Positions 6,288-7,030 of a DNA stretch of 7,030 nucleotides are shown here, piece by piece. A program made the translations under genes and the position numbers. This DNA is from Caldifarciminota bacterium (lineage in GTDB: Bacteria; WOR-3; Hydrothermia; UBA1063; CAJXJZ01): positions 1 through 7,030 of the forward strand of contig JALTEL010000398.1 of the NCBI GenBank assembly GCA_027073945.1. Direction: 5' to 3'. The stretch's first letter is position 1; every line of letters begins with the position of its first letter. The notes under the pieces were generated by a model that was given only the letters and a program-made list of their open reading frames with translations, had not been told where the DNA came from and ran no database searches.

Positions 6288-6908
6288 TTAATCTTCCTTA
6301 AAAGGGCCGATTTCGGCCACTTTTGCCATTATATCTCTGAAAGCCTGAACATTTTCTGGTACTTTAGGAACCTCTACTTCTGTCCCTTGCGACTTCAATA
6401 ATCTCACAGTAAAATCTTTTCTACTGACCTTAATAAGATCGTTTGTCTCACCATACACCAATGCTCCAGTCTTGCATGCTTCAACACACGCAGGCTCTAT
6501 ACCCTTCTTCACCCTGTCAATGCATCCATCACACTTCGCATTAACTTCTCTCTTAAACTTCACCTGATAGACCTTTTCAAACTGAATAACACCAAAGGGA
6601 CATGCTATTGCACAGGCTTCACAATGGATACATTTCTCATAATTTACGAGTACTGTGCCAGAATCTTCATCTCTATAAATCGCATTAGTAGGACACACCT
6701 GCATACAAGGCGCTGGATCACAATGTCTGCATCTATTTGGGAATGTAAGAAAGTTGATTCCAGTTTCTACATGGATCCGTGGTTTAGAAATAGGCACTTC
6801 TTCCAACATACTAAAAAGATCCTTGCTTTGAGAGTGTTCAATCGCACAAGCTACTTCGCAATGCCTACAACCAATACATTTCTCTGGATTTACCAGCACG
6901 GTCTTCAT
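6288..6908 (-). CDS. cooF: CooF-like four-cluster ferredoxin, electron carrier of CO dehydrogenase
   Basis: This 206-residue cytoplasmic protein of the HycB/DmsB/CooF type has sixteen Cys in four groups, sufficient for four [4Fe-4S] clusters: C11, C14, C17, C21; C60, C63, C68, C72; C93, C96, C99, C103; and C126, C129, C141, C145. There is no signal peptide or membrane segment. In known CO operons CooF takes electrons from the CooS D-cluster and passes them to a hydrogenase or other acceptor. Here the acceptor should be the diaphorase genes downstream. The ATG at 6908 is 7 bases after AGGAGG. A TTG at 6914 is in frame but only one base from that site. It is the first gene of the operon and is followed by cooS after 19 bp. 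Similar proteins serve formate dehydrogenases and other oxidoreductases; the neighbour cooS makes CooF the best name. Confidence 0.93.
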   Translation of the reverse strand: MKTVLVNPEKCIGCRHCEVACAIEHSQSKDLFSMLEEVPISKPRIHVETGINFLTFPNRCRHCDPAPCMQVCPTNAIYRDEDSGTVLVNYEKCIHCEACAIACPFGVIQFEKVYQVKFKREVNAKCDGCIDRVKKGIEPACVEACKTGALVYGETNDLIKVSRKDFTVRLLKSQGTEVEVPKVPENVQAFRDIMAKVAEIGPFKED

Positions 6909-6914
6909 AAGCAA

Positions 6915-6923
6915 ACCTCCTTT
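6915..6923 (-). promoter_or_regulatory. Ribosome binding site of cooF (decides the start)
   Basis: Minus-strand AAAGGAGGT. The AGGAGG core (6921-6916) is 7 bases from the ATG at 6908, a normal distance, but only one base from the in-frame TTG at 6914. The ATG is therefore the start. Confidence 0.85.
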
Positions 6924-6939
6924 CTATAAACTTTTAATC

Positions 6940-6993
6940 TACCATTTAAGGTTTACCACTTAAAATGTAAAGATACAATAGTAAAGTGGTAAA
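6940..6993. promoter_or_regulatory. Three-copy TACCACTT repeat and dyad upstream of cooF (candidate operator)
   Basis: TTTACCACTT (6952-6961) has a perfect inverted copy AAGTGGTAAA (6984-6993), 22 bases apart and about 32 bp centre to centre. A degenerate direct copy TACCATTTAA (6940-6949) precedes TACCACTTAA (6954-6963) with a 14-bp period. All lie 32-85 bp upstream of the cooF ATG, where a promoter and regulator sites are expected. No convincing -35/-10 pair is visible on the minus strand within it. A binding site for a CO-, redox- or other operon regulator is inference. Confidence 0.5.
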
Positions 6994-7019
6994 TTTGACA
7001 TTTTCCACAAATGTATAAT
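6994..7019. promoter_or_regulatory. Possible CRP/FNR-like dyad and divergent promoter elements
   Basis: On the minus strand ATTTG and CAAAT flank a ten-base centre at 6993-7012 (ATTTG TGGAAAATGT CAAAT), a weak dyad of the size used by CRP/FNR-family proteins, which include the CO sensor CooA. On the plus strand TTGACA (6995-7000) and TATAAT (7014-7019) match both sigma-70 boxes, but the spacer is 13 bases, too short for a normal promoter. No plus-strand gene is visible before the window ends. Confidence 0.25.
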
Positions 7020-7030
7020 TAATAGTAGTT

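Noticed and set aside
6995..7019. Plus-strand sigma-70 promoter TTGACA/TATAAT
   Set aside because: The boxes match consensus but the spacer is 13 bases, too short; no plus-strand gene is in view, so it is kept only as a low-confidence note.

Overview
The window carries one compact minus-strand operon for anaerobic carbon monoxide metabolism, plus the first codons of a following lipoprotein gene. DNA is AT-rich (roughly 40% GC by eye). Shine-Dalgarno sites are strong (AAAGGAGG, GGGAGG, AAGGAGGTT), and the last gene encodes a lipobox signal peptide. This indicates a bacterium, and the oxygen-sensitive Ni-Fe-S and multi-cluster Fe-S proteins indicate a strict anaerobe. A Firmicutes-, Thermotogota- or Caldisericota-like thermophile would fit, but nothing in the sequence settles the phylum.

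In transcription order, right to left, the layout is as follows. First comes a roughly 120-bp leader with a three-copy repeat/dyad (6909-7030). Then cooF, a four-cluster polyferredoxin (6288-6908); cooS, the Ni-CO dehydrogenase (4376-6268); and a 55-bp gap filled by a perfect 12-bp stem-loop. A NuoE/HydC-like [2Fe-2S] subunit (3829-4320), a NuoF/HydB-like FMN/NAD(P) subunit (1880-3832) and a NuoG/HydA-N-terminus-like Fe-S subunit (1065-1883) follow, joined by two ATGA stop/start overlaps. A second stem-loop (1045-1073) precedes cooC, the Ni-insertion ATPase (128-1024). A lipoprotein gene starts at 69 and runs off the left edge.

Taken together, CooS would oxidise CO to CO2 and pass electrons to CooF. 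CooF would hand them to a three-subunit NAD(P)-linked diaphorase, and CooC would mature the nickel site. No hydrogenase catalytic subunit, acetyl-CoA synthase subunit or membrane ion pump lies in the window. The third diaphorase subunit stops after its Fe-S region, with no H-cluster or molybdopterin domain, and ends in a four-Cys knuckle. The main hypothesis is a soluble CO:NAD(P)+ (possibly also ferredoxin) oxidoreductase, in which CO dehydrogenase takes the place that the H-cluster domain holds in HydABC-type hydrogenases. Its parts are known families; the complex and any electron bifurcation are inference.
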